In this document: piece by piece, positions 49,695 through 63,116 of the stretch
Layout: each line of letters opens with the position of its first letter
Position numbering within the stretch: the stretch's first letter is position 1
Assembly: GCF_029227915.1 (NCBI RefSeq)
Contig: NC_079877.1
Coordinates: 19,061,851 to 19,125,850, forward strand
Reading direction: 5' to 3'
DNA length: 64,000 nucleotides
Source: Hydractinia symbiolongicarpus
Taxonomy: Eukaryota; Cnidaria; Hydrozoa; Anthoathecata; Hydractiniidae
The notes under the pieces: model-generated
What the model saw: only the letters and a program-made list of their open reading frames with translations
What the model was told of the DNA's origin: nothing
Database searches by the model: none
Translations under genes and position numbers: made by a program

Positions 49695-50056
49695 GCCTTT
49701 TAGAACGCTATGCACGTAGTTGACGGTGATATAAGGGCATGGCGCAAAGGCAAATGACTTAGCACGTTGTAGTCCTTTGAGACTGAGAAACTAGTCCAAT
49801 GGCACCATGCGCAGACTCGTGAAAATACGTTATTTTCGTGCAAGGCCTTTATTAGGCGGTAAAAAGCCATATTACTGCTTTTAGAAGGCTACGCACGTAG
49901 TTGACGGTGATATAAGGCCATGACGGCAAGGAAAACGACTTGGCACGTTGTAGTCCATTCAGACTGCAAGGACTACAGCCATGGCAACCTGTGTGGACAC
50001 GTGGAACCTCGTAATTTAAGTGTAGGGCCTTTATTAGGCCGCAAAAAGCCATATTA
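49526..50056 (+). repeat. Block repeated at 52653-53183
   Basis: Matches at a constant offset of 3127 and includes the composite-monomer junction and a following monomer with acgccttttagaacgc. The neighbouring stretch 48950-49255 matches 52258-52563 at an offset near 3308, so the left copy holds about one extra monomer between the two matching parts. Confidence 0.75.
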
Positions 50057-50406
50057 CGACTTTTAGAAGGCTATGCACGTAGTTGACGGTGATATGAGGG
50101 CATGGCGCCAAGGCAAATGACTTGGCCGATGTAGTCCTTTGAGACTGAGAGAACTAGGCCAATAGCAAGCTGCACGGACATGTGGAACCACGTAATTCAC
50201 GTGTAAGGACTTTATTGAGCCGCAAAAGACATATCACGGCTTTTAGAAGGCTTTGCACGTAGTTGATGGTGATACAAGGCCATGACGCCAAGGAAACCGA
50301 CTTGGGACGTTGTAGTCCATTGACACTGAAAGGTCTAGACCAATGATACCATGAGAAGTCTCTTGGAACTAAGTGATTAACGTGTAAGGCTTTTATTAGG
50401 CGGCAA

Positions 50407-50421
50407 GAGGTGTAGTAGACG
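50407..50421 (+). other. Short-monomer deletion junction, copy 2
   Basis: Same gaggtgtagtagacg scar as at 46941, 3466 bases further right, inside the block shared by both places. Confidence 0.8.
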
Positions 50422-52729
50422 TAGTTGACGGTGATAAAAGGCCATGGCGTCAAGGAAAACGACTTGGCACGTTGTAGTCCATTGGGACTGCAAGGACTAA
50501 ACCAATGGCAAGTTGCGCGAACACGTGGAACAACGTAATTCACGTGTAAGGCCTTTATTAGGCCGCAAAAAGCCATATTACGGCTTTTAGTAGGCTATGC
50601 ACGTAGTGGACGATGATAAAAGGCCATGGCGCCAAGGAAAACGACTTGGCATGATGCAGTCCATTGAGACTGAAAGGTCTAGACCAATGATACCATGAGC
50701 AGGCTCGTGGAACTAAGTGATTAACGTGTAAGGCCTTTATTAGGCGGCAAGAGGCCATAGTACGGCTTTTAGAAGGCTATGTTCGTAGTTGACGTTGATA
50801 TAAGGCAATGGCGCCATGGAAAACGACTTGGGACGTTGTAGATCATTAAGACTGCAAGGACTAAACCCATGGCAACCTTTGCGGACCCGTGGAACCACGT
50901 ATTTTAAGTGTAGGGCCTTAATTATGTCGTAAAAGAGTATATTAATGCTCTTAGAAGGCTGTGCACGTAGTTGACGGTGATATAAGGCCATGGCGCCAAG
51001 GCAAATGACTTAGCACGTTGTAGTCCTTTGAGACTGAGAGAACTAGAGCCATGGCAACCTGTGTGGACACGTGGAACCTCGTAATTTAAGTGTAGGGCGT
51101 TTATTAGGCCGCAAAAAGCAATATTACGACTTTTAGAAGGCTATGCACGTAGTTGACGGTGATATAAGGGTATGGCGCCAGGGAAAATGACTATGGATGT
51201 TGTACTCCATTGAGACAGAAAGAACTAGAGCAATGGCACCATGCGCAGACTCGTGGAAATACGTGATTTTCGCGTAAGGCCTTTATTAGGCGGCAAAAAG
51301 CCATATTACTGCTTTTAGAAGGCTATGCACGTAGTTGACGGTGATATAAGGCCATGACGCCAAGGAAAACGACTTGGCACGTTGTAGTCCATTCAGATTG
51401 CAAGGACTAGAGCCATGGCAACCTGTGTGGACACGTGGAACCTCGTAATTTAAGTGTAGGCCTTTATTAGGCCGCAAAAAGCAATATTACGACTTTTAGA
51501 AGGCTATGCACGTAGTTTACGGTGATATAAGGGTATGGCGCCAGGGAAAATGACTATGGATGTTGTACTCCTTTGAGACAGAAAGAACTAGAGCAATGGC
51601 ACCATGCGCAGACTCGTGGAAATACGTGATTTTCGTGTAAGGCCTTAATTAGGCTGCAAAAGGCCATACTACGGCTTGTCGAAGGCTATGCAAGCAGTTG
51701 CCGGTGATATAAGGGCATGGCGTCAAGGAAAACGACTTGGGACGTTGTAGTCCATTGGGACTGCAAGGACTAGACCAATGGCAAGTTGCGCGAACACGTG
51801 GAACAACGTAATTCACGTGTAAGGCATTTATTAGGTCGCAAAAAGCCATATTACGGCTTTTAGTAGGCTATGCACGTAGTTGACGTTGATATAAGGCAAT
51901 GGCGCCATGGAAAACGACTTGGGACGTTGTAGATCATTAAGACTGCAAGGACTAAACCCATGGCAACTGTGCGGACCCGTGGAACCACGTATTTTAAGTG
52001 TAGGGCCTTAATTATGTCGTAAAAGACCATATTACTGCTTTTAGAAGGCTATGCACGTAGTTGACGGTGATAAAAAGCCATGGCGGCAAGGAAAATGACT
52101 TGGCACGTTGTAGTCCTTTGAGACTGAGAGAACTAGAGCAATGGCACCATGCGCAGACTCGTGGAAATACGTGATTTTCGCGTAAGGCCTTTATTAGGCG
52201 GCAAAAAGCCATATTACTGCTTTTAGAAGGCTATGCACGTAGTAAACGGTGATATAAGGGCATGGCGCCAAGGAAAACGACTTGGCACGATGCAGTCCAT
52301 TGAGAATGAAAGGACTAGACCAATGATACATTGCCCAGGCTTGTGGAACCACGTAATTTACGTGTAAGGCCTTATTTGGGCTGCAAAAGGCCATACTACG
52401 GCTTGTCGAAGGCTATGCAAGCAGTTGACGGTGATATAAGGGCATGGCGTCAAAGAAAACAACTAAGGACGTTGTAGTCCATTGAGACTGCAAGGACTAG
52501 ACGAATGGCACCATGCGCAGACTCGTGGAAATACGTGATTTTCGTGTAAGGCCTTTATTAGGCTGCATAAGCCATAATACGGCTTTTAGAAGGCTATGCA
52601 CGTAGTTGACGGTGATATAAGGGCATGGCGCCAAGGAAAATGACTTTGGACGATGTAGTCCATTGAGAATGAAAGGACTAGACCAATGATGACATGCTCA
52701 AGCTTGTGGAACCACGTAATTCACGTGTA

Positions 52730-52742
52730 AGGCCTACTAGAG
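52730..52742 (+). other. Composite-monomer junction, copy 2
   Basis: The junction aggcctactagag, 3127 bases after copy 1, with the same flanking monomers on the right. The monomer on the left is C-like (ccaaggaaaatgactttgg) where copy 1 has a J-like one. Confidence 0.85.
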
Positions 52743-54256
52743 CCATGGCAACCTGTGCGGACACGTGGAACCACGTAATTTAAGTGTAGGGTCTTTATTA
52801 GGCCGCAAAAAGCCATATTACGCCTTTTAGAACGCTATGCACGTAGTTGACGGTGATATAAGGGCATGGCGCAAAGGCAAATGACTTAGCACGTTGTAGT
52901 CCTTTGAGACTGAGAAACTAGTCCAATGGCACCATGCGCAGACTCGTGGAAATACGTTATTTTCGTGCAAGGCCTTTATTAGGCGGTAAAAAGCCATATT
53001 ACTGCTTTTAGAAGGCTACGCACGTAGTTGACGGTGATATAAGGCCATGACGGCAAGGAAAACGACTTGGCACGTTGTAGTCCATTTAGACTGCAAGGAC
53101 TACAGCCATGGCAACCTGTGTGGACACGTGGAACCTCGTAATTTAAGTGTAGGGCCTTTATTAGGCCGCAAAAAGCCATATTACGGCTTTTAGTAGGCTA
53201 TGCACGTAGTTGACGTTGATATAAGGCAATGGCGCCATGGAAAACGACTTGGGACGTTGTAGATCATTAAGACTGCAAGGACTAAACCCATGGCAACTGT
53301 GCGGACCCGTGGAACCACGTATTTTAAGTGTAGGGCCTTAATTATGTCGTAAAAGACCATATTACGGCTTTTAGAAGGCCAAGCACTTAGTGGACGATGA
53401 TAAACGGCCATGGCGCCAAGGAAAACGACTTGGCACGTTGCAGTCCATTCAGAATGAAAGGACCAGACCAATGATATAATGCGCAGGCCTCTGGAAATAC
53501 TTGATTTCGTGTAAGGCCTTTATTAGAACGCAAAAGCCATATTACGGCTATAGAAGCATATGCACGTAGTTGACGGTGATATAAGGGCATGGCGCCAAGG
53601 CAAATGACTTTGGACGATGTAGTCCTTTGAGACTGCAGGGACTAGACCAATGGCAAGCTGTGCGAACACGTGGAACCACGTAATTTAAGTGTAGGGTCTT
53701 TATTAGGCCGCAAAAAGCCATATTACGTCTTTTAGAACGCTATGCACGTAGTTGACGGTGATATAAGGGCATGGCGCAAAGGCAAATGACTTAGCACGTT
53801 GTAGTCCTTTGAGACTGAGAAACTAGTCCAATGGCACCATGCGCAGACTCGTGCAAATACGTTATTTTCGTGTAAGGCCTTTATTAGGCGGCAAAAAGCC
53901 ATATTACGACTTTTAGAAGGCTATGCACGTAGTTGACGGTGATATGAGGGCATGGCGCCAAGGCAAATGACTTGGACGATGTAGTCCTTTGAGACTGAGA
54001 GAACTAGACCAATAGCAAGCTGCGCGGACATGTGGAACCACGTAATTCACGTGTAAGGACTTTATTGAACCGCAAAAGCCATATCACGGCTTTTAGAAGG
54101 CTTTGCACGTAGTTGATGGTGATACAAGGCCATGACGCCAAGGAAACCGACTTGGGACGTTGTAGTCCATTGATACTGAAAGGTCTAGACCAATGATACC
54201 ATAGGAAGTCTCGTGGAACTAAGTGATTAACGTGTAAGGCTTTTATTAGGCGGCAA

Positions 54257-54271
54257 GAGGCGTAGTAGACG
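54257..54271 (+). other. Short-monomer deletion junction, copy 3
   Basis: The scar reads gaggcgtagtagacg here, one base different from copies 1 and 2 and identical to copy 4 at 57016. Confidence 0.8.
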
Positions 54272-55304
54272 TAGTTGACGGTGATAAAAGGCCATGGCGG
54301 CAAGGAAAACGACTTGACACGTTGCGGTCCATTGAGAATGAAAGGACTAGACCAATGATGACATGCTCAAGCTTGTGGAACCACGTAATTTACGTGTAAG
54401 GCCTTTATTAGGCCGCAAAAGCCATATTACGTCTTTTAGAAGGCTATGCACGTAGTTGACGGTGATATAAGGGCATGGCGCCAAGGCAAATGACTTTGGA
54501 CGATGTAGTCCTTTGAGACTGATAGAACTAGACCAATAGCAAGCTGCGCTGACATGTGGAACCACGTAATTTACGTGTAAGGCCTTAATTAGTCTGCAAA
54601 AGGCCATACTACGGCTTGTCGAAGTCTATGCAAGCAGTTGCCGGTGGTATAAGGGCATGGCGTCAAAGAAAACGACTTGGGACGTTGTAGTCCATTGCGA
54701 CTGCAGGGACTAGACCAATGGCAAGCTGTGCGAACACGTGGAACCACGTAATTCACGTGGAAGGCCTTTATTAGGACGCAAAGCCATATTACGGCTTTTA
54801 GAAGGCTATGCACGTAGTTAACGGTGATATAAGGGCATGGCGCCAAGGAAAACGACTTGGCACGATGCAGTCCATTGAGAATGAAAGGACTAGACCAATG
54901 ATACCTTGCCCAGGCTTGTGGAACCACGTAATTTACGTGTAAGGCCTTAATTGGGCTGCAAAAGGCCATACTACGGCTTGTCGAAGGCTATGCAAGCAGT
55001 TGACGGTGATATAAGGCAATGGCGCCATGGAAAACGACTTGGGACGTTGTAGATCATTAAGACTGCAAAGACTAAACCCATGGCAACTGTGCGGACCCGT
55101 GGAACCACGTATTTTAAGTGTAGGGCCTTAATTATGTCGTAAAAGACCATATTACGGCTTTTAGAAGGCCATGCACTTAGTGGACGATGATAAAAGGCCA
55201 TGGCGCCAAGGAAAACGACTTGGCATGATGCAGTCCATTGAGAATGAAAGGACTAGACCAATGGCAAGCTGCGCGAGCACGTGGAACCACGTAATTCACG
55301 TGTG

Positions 55305-55317
55305 AGGCCTACTAGAG
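55305..55317 (+). other. Composite-monomer junction, copy 3
   Basis: The junction aggcctactagag in a 239 bp composite monomer (55156-55394). The preceding base is g (gtgaggcc), shared with copies 4 and 5 but not with 1, 2 and 6. Confidence 0.85.
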
Positions 55318-57015
55318 CCATGGCAACCTGAGCGAACACGTAGAACCACGTAATTTAAGTGATGGTCTTTATTAGGCCGCAAAAGCCATATTACGCCTTT
55401 TAGAACGCTATGCACGTAGTTGACGGTGATATAAGGGCATGGCGCAAAGGCAAATGACTTAGCACGTTGTAGTCCTTTGAGACTGAGAAACTAGCCCAAT
55501 GACACCATGCGCAGACTCGTGGAAATACGTGATTTTCGTGTAAGGCCTTTATTAGGCGGTAAAAAGCCATATTACTGCATTTAGAAGGCTACGCACGTAG
55601 TTGACGGTGATATAAGGGTATGGCGCCAAGGCAAATGACTATGGATAATGTACTCCTTTGAGACAAAGAGAACTAGAGCAATGGCATCATGTGCAGACTC
55701 GTGGAAATACGTGATTTTCGTGTAAGGCCTTAATTAGGCTGCAAAAGGCCATACTACGGCTTGTCGAAGGCTATGCAAGCTGTTTCGGGTGATACAAGGG
55801 CATGGCGTCAAGGAAAACGACTTGGGACGTTGTAGTCCATTGGGACTGCAAGGACTAGACCAATGGCAAGTTGCGCGAACACGTGGAACAACGTAATTCA
55901 CGTGTATGGCCTTTATTAGGCCGCAAAAGGCCATACTACGGCTTATCGAAGTCTATGCAAGCAGTTGCCGGTGGTATAAGGGCATGGCGTCAAAGAAAAC
56001 GACTTGGGACGTTGTAGTCCATTGAGACTGAGAGAACTAGACCAATAGCACCATGCGCAGACTCGTGGAAATACGTGATTTTCGTGTAAGGCCTTTATTA
56101 GGCGGCAAAAAGCCATATTACGGCTTTTAGTAGGCTATGCACGTAGCTGACGTTGATATAAGGCAATGGCGCCATGAAAACGACTTTGGACGTTGTAGAT
56201 CATTAAGACTGCAAGGACTAAACCCATGGCAACTGTGCGGACCCGTGGAACCACGTATTTTAAGTGTAGGGCCTTAATTATGTCGTAAAAGACCATATTA
56301 CGGCTTTTAGAAGGCCATGCACTTAGTGGACGATGATAAAAGGCCATGGCGCCAAGGAAAACGACTTGGCATGATGCAGTCTATTGAGAATGAAAGGACT
56401 AGACCAATGGCAAGCTGCGCGAACACGTGGAACAACGTAATTCACGTGTAAGGCCTTAATTATGTCGTAAAAGACCATATTACGGTTTTTAGAAGGCCAT
56501 GCACGTAGTGTACGGTGATATAAGGGCATGGCGCCAAGGAAACCGACTGGGAACGTTGTAGTCCATTGAGACTGAAAGGTCTAGACCAATGATACCATGA
56601 GCAGTCCCATGGTACCAAGTGATTAACGTGTAAGGCCTTTATTAGGCGGCAAGAGGCCATAGTACGGCTTTTAGAAGGCTATGCTCGTAGTTGACGTTGA
56701 TATAAGGCAATGGCGCCATGGAAAACGACTTGGGACGGTTTAGATCATTATGACTGCAAGGACTAAACCCATGGAACCTGTGCGGACCCGTGCAACGACG
56801 TATTTTATGTGTAGGGCCTTAATTATGTCGTAAAAGACCATATTACTGCTTTTAGAAGGCTATGCACGTAGTTGACGGTGATACAAGGCCATGAAGCCAA
56901 GGAAACCGACTTGGAACGTTGTAGTCCATTGATACTGAAAGGTCTAGACCAATGATACCATAGGAAGTCTCGTGGAACTAAGTGATTAACGTGTAAGGCT
57001 TTTATTAGGCGGCAA

Positions 57016-57030
57016 GAGGCGTAGTAGACG
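57016..57030 (+). other. Short-monomer deletion junction, copy 4
   Basis: The scar gaggcgtagtagacg, 2759 bases after copy 3. The two later right-end units have lost the stretch that would carry it. Confidence 0.8.
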
Positions 57031-58279
57031 TAGTTGACGGTGATAAAAGGCCATGGCGGCAAGGAAAACGACTTGACACGTTGCGGTCCATTGAGAATGA
57101 AAGGACTAGACCAATGATGACATGCTTAAGCTTGTGGAACCACGTAATTTACGTGTAGGGCCTTTATTAGGCCGCAAAAGCCATATTACGTCTTTTAGAA
57201 GGCTATGCACGTAGTTGATGGTGATATAAGGGCATGGCGCCAAGGCAAATGACTTTGGACGATGTAGTCCTTTGAGACTGATAGAACTAGACCAATAACA
57301 AGCTGCGCTGACATGTGGAAGCACGTAATTCAGGTGTAAAGCCTTAATTAGGCCGCAAAAAGCCATAATACGGCTTTTAGAAAGCTTTGCACGTAGTTGA
57401 TAGTGATACAAGGCCATGAAGCCAAGGAAACCGACTTGGAACGTTGTAGTCCATTGAGACTGAAAGGTCTAGACCAATGATACCATGAGCAGTCTCGTGG
57501 AACTAAGTGATTAACGTGTAAGGCCTTTATTAGGCGGCAAGAGGCCATAGTACGGCTTTTAGAAGGCTATGCTCGTAGTTGACGTTGATAAAAGGCAATG
57601 GCGCCATGGAAAACGACTTGGGACGTTGTAGATCATTATGACTGCAAAAACTAAACCCATGGCAACCTGTGCGGACCCGTGCAACGACGTATTTTATGTG
57701 TAGGGCCTTAATTATGTCGTAAAAGACCATATTACTGCTTTTAGAAGGCTATGCACGTAGTTGACGGTGATAAAAAGCCATGGCGGCAAGGAAAACGATT
57801 TGGCACGTTGCGGTCCATTGAGAATGAAAGGACTAGACCAATGATATCATGCGCAGGCTTGTGGAACCACGTAATTTACGTGTAAGGCCTTAATTAGTCT
57901 GCAAAAGGCCATACTACGGCTTGTCGAAGTCTATGCAAGCAGTTGCCGGTAGTATAAGGGCATGGCGTCAAAGAAAACGACTTGGGACGTTGTAGTCCAT
58001 TGCGACTGCAGGGACTAGACCAATGGCAAGCTGTGCGAACACGTGGAACCACGTAATTCACGTGTAAGGCCTTTATTAGGACGCAAAGCCATATTACGGC
58101 TTTTAGAAGGCTATGCACGTAGTTAACGGTGATATAAGGGCATGGCGCCAAGGAAAACGACTTGGCACGATGCAGTCCATTGAGAATGAAAGGACTAGAC
58201 CAATGATACCTTGCCCAGGCTTGTGGAACCACGTAATTTACGTGTAAGGCCTTAATTGGGCTGCAAAAGGCCATACTAC

Positions 58280-60699
58280 GGCTTGTCGAAGGCTATGCAA
58301 GCAGTTGACGGTGATATAAGGCAATGGCGCCATGGAGAACGACTTGGGACGTTGTAGATCATTAAGACTGCAAAGACTAAACCCATGGCAACTGTGCGGA
58401 CCCGTGGAACCACGTATTTTAAGTGTAGGGCCTTAATTATGTCGTAAAAGACCATATTACGGCTTTTAGAAGGCCATGCACTTAGTGGACGATGATAAAA
58501 GGCCATGGCGCCAAGGAAAACGACTTGGCATGATGCAGTCCATTGAGAATGAAAGGAATAGACCAATGGCAAGCTGCGCGAGCACGTGGAACCACGTAAT
58601 TCACGTGTGAGGCCTACTAGAGCCATGGCAACCTGAGCGAACACGTAGAACCACGTAATTTAAGTGTAGGGTCTTTATTAGGCCGCAAAAGCCATATTAC
58701 GCCTTTTAGAACGCTATGCACGTAGTTGACGGTGATATAAGCGCATGGCGCAAAGGCAAATGACTTAGCACGTTGTAGTCCTTTGAGACTGAGAAACTAG
58801 CCCAATGACACCATGCGCAGACTCGTGGAAATACGTGATTTTCGTGTAAGGCCTTTATTAGGCGGTAAAAAGCCATATTACTGCATTTAGAAGGCTACGC
58901 ACGTAGTTGACGGTGATATAAGGGTATGGCGCCAAGGCAAATGACTATGGATAATGTACTCCTTTGAGACAAAGAGAACTAGAGCAATGGCATCATGTGC
59001 AGACTCGTGGAAATACGTGATTTTCGTGTAAGGCCTTAATTAGGCTGCAAAAGGCCATACTACGGCTTGTCGAAGGCTATGCAAGCTGTTTCGGGTGATA
59101 TAAGGGCATGGCGTCAAGGAAAACGACTTGGGACGTTGTAGTCCATTGGGACTGCAAGGACTAGACCAATGGCAAGTTGCGCGAACACGTGGAACAACGT
59201 AATTCACGTGTATGGCCTTTATTAGGCCGCAAAAGGCCATACTACGGTTTATCGAAGTCTATGCAAGCAGTTGCCGGTGGTATAAGGGCATGGCGTCAAA
59301 GAAAACGACTTGGGACGTTGTAGTCCATTGAGACTGAGAGAACTAGACCAATAGCACCATGCGCAGATTCGTGGAAATACGTGATTTTCGTGTAAGGCCT
59401 TTATTAGGCGGCAAAAAGCCATATTACGGCTTTTAGTAGGCTATGCACGTAGTTGACGTTGATATAAGGCAATGGCGCCATGGAAAACGACTTTGGACGT
59501 TGTAGATCATTAAGACTGCAAGGACTAAACCCATGGCAACTGTGCGGACCCGTGGAACCACGTATTTTAAGTGTAGGGCCTTAATTATGTCGTAAAAGAC
59601 CATATTACGGCTTTTAGAAGGCCATGCACTTAGTGGACGATGATAAAAGGCCATGGCGCCAAGGAAAACGACTTGGCATGATGCAGTCTATTGAGAATGA
59701 AAGGACTAGACCAATGGCAAGCTGCGCGAACACGTGGAACAACGTAATTCACGTGTAAGGCCTTAATTATGTCGTAAAAGACCATATTACGGTTTTTAGA
59801 AGGCCATGCACGTAGTGTACGGTGATATAAGGGCATGGCGCCAAGGAAACCGACTGGGAACGTTGTAGTCCATTGAGACTGAAAGGTCTAGACCAATGAT
59901 ACCATGAGCAGTCCCATGGTACCAAGTGATTAACGTGTAAGGCCTTTATTAGGCGGCAAGAGGCCATAGTACGGCTTTTAGAAGGCTATGCTCGTAGTTG
60001 ACGTTGATATAAGGCAATGGCGCCATGGAAAACGACTTGGGACGGTTTGGATCATTATGACTGCAAGGACTAAACCCATGGAACCTGTGCAGACCTGTGC
60101 AACGACGTATTTTATGTGTAGGGCCTTAATTATGTCGTAAAAGACCATATTACTGCTTTTAGAAGGCTATGCACGTAGTTGACGGTGATATAAGGGCATG
60201 GCGCCAAGGCAAATGACTTTGGACGATGTAGTCCTTTGAGACTGATAGAACTAGACCAATAGCAAGCTGCGCTGACATGTGGAAGCACGTAATTCAGGTG
60301 TAAAGCCTTAATTAGGCCGCAAAAAGCCATAATACGGCTTTTAGAAAGCTTTGCACGTAGTTGATGGTGATACAAGGCCATGAAGCCAAGGAAACCGACT
60401 TGGAACGTTGTAGTCCATTGAGACTGAAAGGTCTAGACCAATGATACCATGAGCAGTCTCCTGGAACTAAGTGATTAACGTGTAAGGCCTTTATTAGACG
60501 GCAAGAGGCCATAGTACGGCTTTTAGAAGTCTATGCACGTAGTTAACGGTGATATAAGGGCATGGCGCCAAGGAAAACGACTTGGCACGATGCAGTCCAT
60601 TGAGAATGAAAGGACTAGACCAATGATACCTTGCCCAGGCTTGTGGAACCACGTAATTTACGTGTAAGGCCTTAATTGGGCTGCAAAAGGCCATACTAC
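58280..60699 (+). repeat. Right-end higher-order unit, copy 2 (2420 bp)
   Basis: Follows copy 1 at an offset of 3305-3307 up to about 60150. The offset then drops to 2964 (343 bp lost, two short monomers) and to 2420 near 60520 (another 544 bp, three monomers). The second loss leaves a chimeric start, gaagtctatgcacgtagtta, at about 60527. Confidence 0.82.
58610..58622 (+). other. Composite-monomer junction, copy 4
   Basis: The junction aggcctactagag, 3305 bases after copy 3, preceded by gtg as in copies 3 and 5. Confidence 0.85.
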
Positions 60700-63116
60700 G
60701 GCTTGTCGAAGGCTATGCAAGCAGTTGACGGTGATATAAGGCAATGGCGCCATGGAAAACGACTTGGGACGTTGTAGATCATTAAGACTGAAAAGACTAA
60801 ACCCATGGCAACTGTGCGGACCCGTGGAACCACGTATTTTAAGTGTAGGGCCTTAATTATGTCGTAATAGACCATATTACGGCTTTTAGAAGACCATGCA
60901 CTTAGTGGACGATGATAAAAGGCCATGGCGCCAAGGAAAACGACTTGGCATGATGCAGTCCATTGAGAATGAAAGGACTAGACCAATGGCAAGCTGCGCG
61001 AACACGTGGAACCACGTAATTCACGTGTGAGGCCTACTAGAGCCATGGCAACCTGAGCGAACACGTAGAACCACGTAATTTAAGTGTAGGGTCTTTATTA
61101 GGCCGCAAAAGCCATATTACGCCTTTTAGAACGCTATGCACGTAGTTGACGGTGATATAAGGGCATGGCGCAAAGGCAAATGACTTAGCACGTTGTAGTC
61201 CTTTGAGACTGAGAAACTAGCCCAATGACACCATGCGCAGACTCGTGGAAATACGTGATTTTCGTGTAAGGCCTTTATTAGGCGGTAAAAAGCCATATTA
61301 CTGCATTTAGAAGGCTACGCACGTAGTTGACGGTGATATAAGGGTATGGCGCCAAGGCAAATGACTATGGATAATGTACTCCTTTGAGACAAAGAGAACT
61401 AGAGCAATGGCATCATGTGCAGACTCGTGGAAATACGTGATTTTCGTGTAAGGCCTTAATTAGGCTGCAAAAGGCCATACTACGGCTTGTCGAAGGCTAT
61501 GCAAGCTGTTTCGGGTGATATAAGGGCATGGCGTCAAGGAAAACGACTTGGGACGTTGTAGTCCATTGGGACTGCAAGGACTAGACCAATGGCAAGTTGC
61601 GCGAACACGTGGAACAACGTAATTCACGTGTATGGCCTTTATTAGGCCGCAAAAGGCCATACTACGGCTTATCGAAGTCTATGCAAGCCGTTGCCGGTGG
61701 TATGAGGGCATGGCGTCAAAGAAAACGACTTGGGACGTTGTAGTCCATTGAGACTGAGAGAACTAGACCAATAGCACCATGCGCAGACTCGTGGAAATAC
61801 GTGATTTTCGTGTAAGGCCTTTATTAGGCGGAAAAAAGCCATATTACGGCTTTTAGTAGGCTATGCACGTAGTTGACGTTGATATAAGGCAATGGCGCCA
61901 TGGAAAACGACTTTGGACGTTGTAGATCATTAAGACTGCAAAGACTAAACCCATGGCAACTGTGCGGACCCGTGGAACCACGTATTTTAAGTGTAGGGCC
62001 TTAATTATGTCGTAAAAGACCATATTACGGCTTTTAGAAGGCCATGCACTTAGTGGACGATGATAAAAGGCCATGGCGCCAAGGAAAAGGACTTGGCATG
62101 ATGCAGTCTATTGAGAATGAAAGGACTAGACCAATGGCAAGCTGCACGAACACGTGGAACAACGTAATTTACGTGTAAGGCCTTAATTATGTCGTAAAAG
62201 ACCATATCACGGTTTTTAGAAGGCCATGCACGTAGTGTACGGTGATATAAGGGCATGGCGCCAAGGAAACCGACTGGGAACGTTGTAGTCCATTGAGACT
62301 GAAAGGTCTAGACCAATGATACCATGAGCAGTCCCATGGTACCAAGTGATTAACGTGTAAGGCCTTTATTAGGCGGCAAGAGGCCATAGTACGGATTTTA
62401 GAAGGCTATGCTCGTAGTTGACGTTGATATAAGGCAATGGCGCCATGGAAAACGACTTGGGACGGTTTAGATCATTATGACTGCAAGGACTAAACCCATG
62501 GAACCTGTGCGGACCCGTGCAACGACGTATTTTATGTGTAGGGCCTTAATTATGTCGTAAAAGACCATATTACTGCTTTTAGAAGGCTGTGCACGTAGTT
62601 GACGGTGATATAAGGGCATGGCGCCGAGAAAAACGACTTGGCACGATGCAGTCCATTGAGAATGAAAGGACTAGAGCTATGATACCATGCACAGGCTTGT
62701 GGAACCACGTAATTTACGTGTAAGGCCTTAATTAGTCTGCAAAAGGCCATAATACGGCTTGTCGAAGTCTATGCAAGCAGTTGTCGGTGGTATAAGGGCA
62801 TGGCGTCAAAGAAAACGGCTTGGGACGTTGCAGTCCATTGAGACTGCAGGGACTAGACCAATGGCAAGCTCTGCGAACACGTGGAACCACGTAATTCACG
62901 TGTAAGGCCTTTATTAGGACGCAAAGCCATATTACGGCTTTTAGAAGGCTATGCACGTAGTTAACGGTGATATAAGGGCATGGCGCCAAGGAAAACGACT
63001 TGGCACGATGCAGTCCATTGAGAATGAAAGGACTAGACCAATGATACCTTGCCCAGGCTTGTGGAACCACGTAATTTACGTGAAGGCCTTAACTGGGCTG
63101 CAAAAGGCCATACTAC
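60700..63116 (+). repeat. Right-end higher-order unit, copy 3 (2417 bp)
   Basis: Follows copy 2 at an offset of 2420 through 62387. After that it carries a D-like monomer with ctagagctatgataccatg, otherwise seen near 48830, and then rejoins the gtctatgcaagcagttg unit seen at 54613 and 57918. The unit is therefore a mosaic of more than one source. Confidence 0.8.
61030..61042 (+). other. Composite-monomer junction, copy 5
   Basis: The junction aggcctactagag, 2420 bases after copy 4. Confidence 0.85.

Larger units (their letters stand above)
41515..54974 (+). repeat. Array region 7: diverged mosaic rich in J and broken monomers
   Basis: The D-C-B-A order is seldom kept here. Types E, G and J, C-like units with caatagcaagctgcgcgg, and units with gatgacatgctcaagcttg alternate. 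Blocks are shared at offsets of 1450, 3245/3227, 3466 and 3127 bases. Several monomers have internal deletions, for example caagctgcgtaattcacg near 47405, which has lost 18 bases, and ggctatagaagcatatg near 53556. The 42.2-43.9 kb part keeps a regular 182 bp spacing. Confidence 0.8.
54975..58279 (+). repeat. Right-end higher-order unit, copy 1 (3305 bp)
   Basis: Starts at an A-like monomer with an E-like beginning (ggcttgtcgaaggctatg, gcagttgacggtgatataag, then gcaatggcgccatgg). It contains the composite monomer (junction 55305-55317), a G-E pair, two A/J pairs, the short-monomer scar at 57016 and B and A units. Landmarks recur in the next copy at offsets of 3305 to 3307. Confidence 0.82.
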
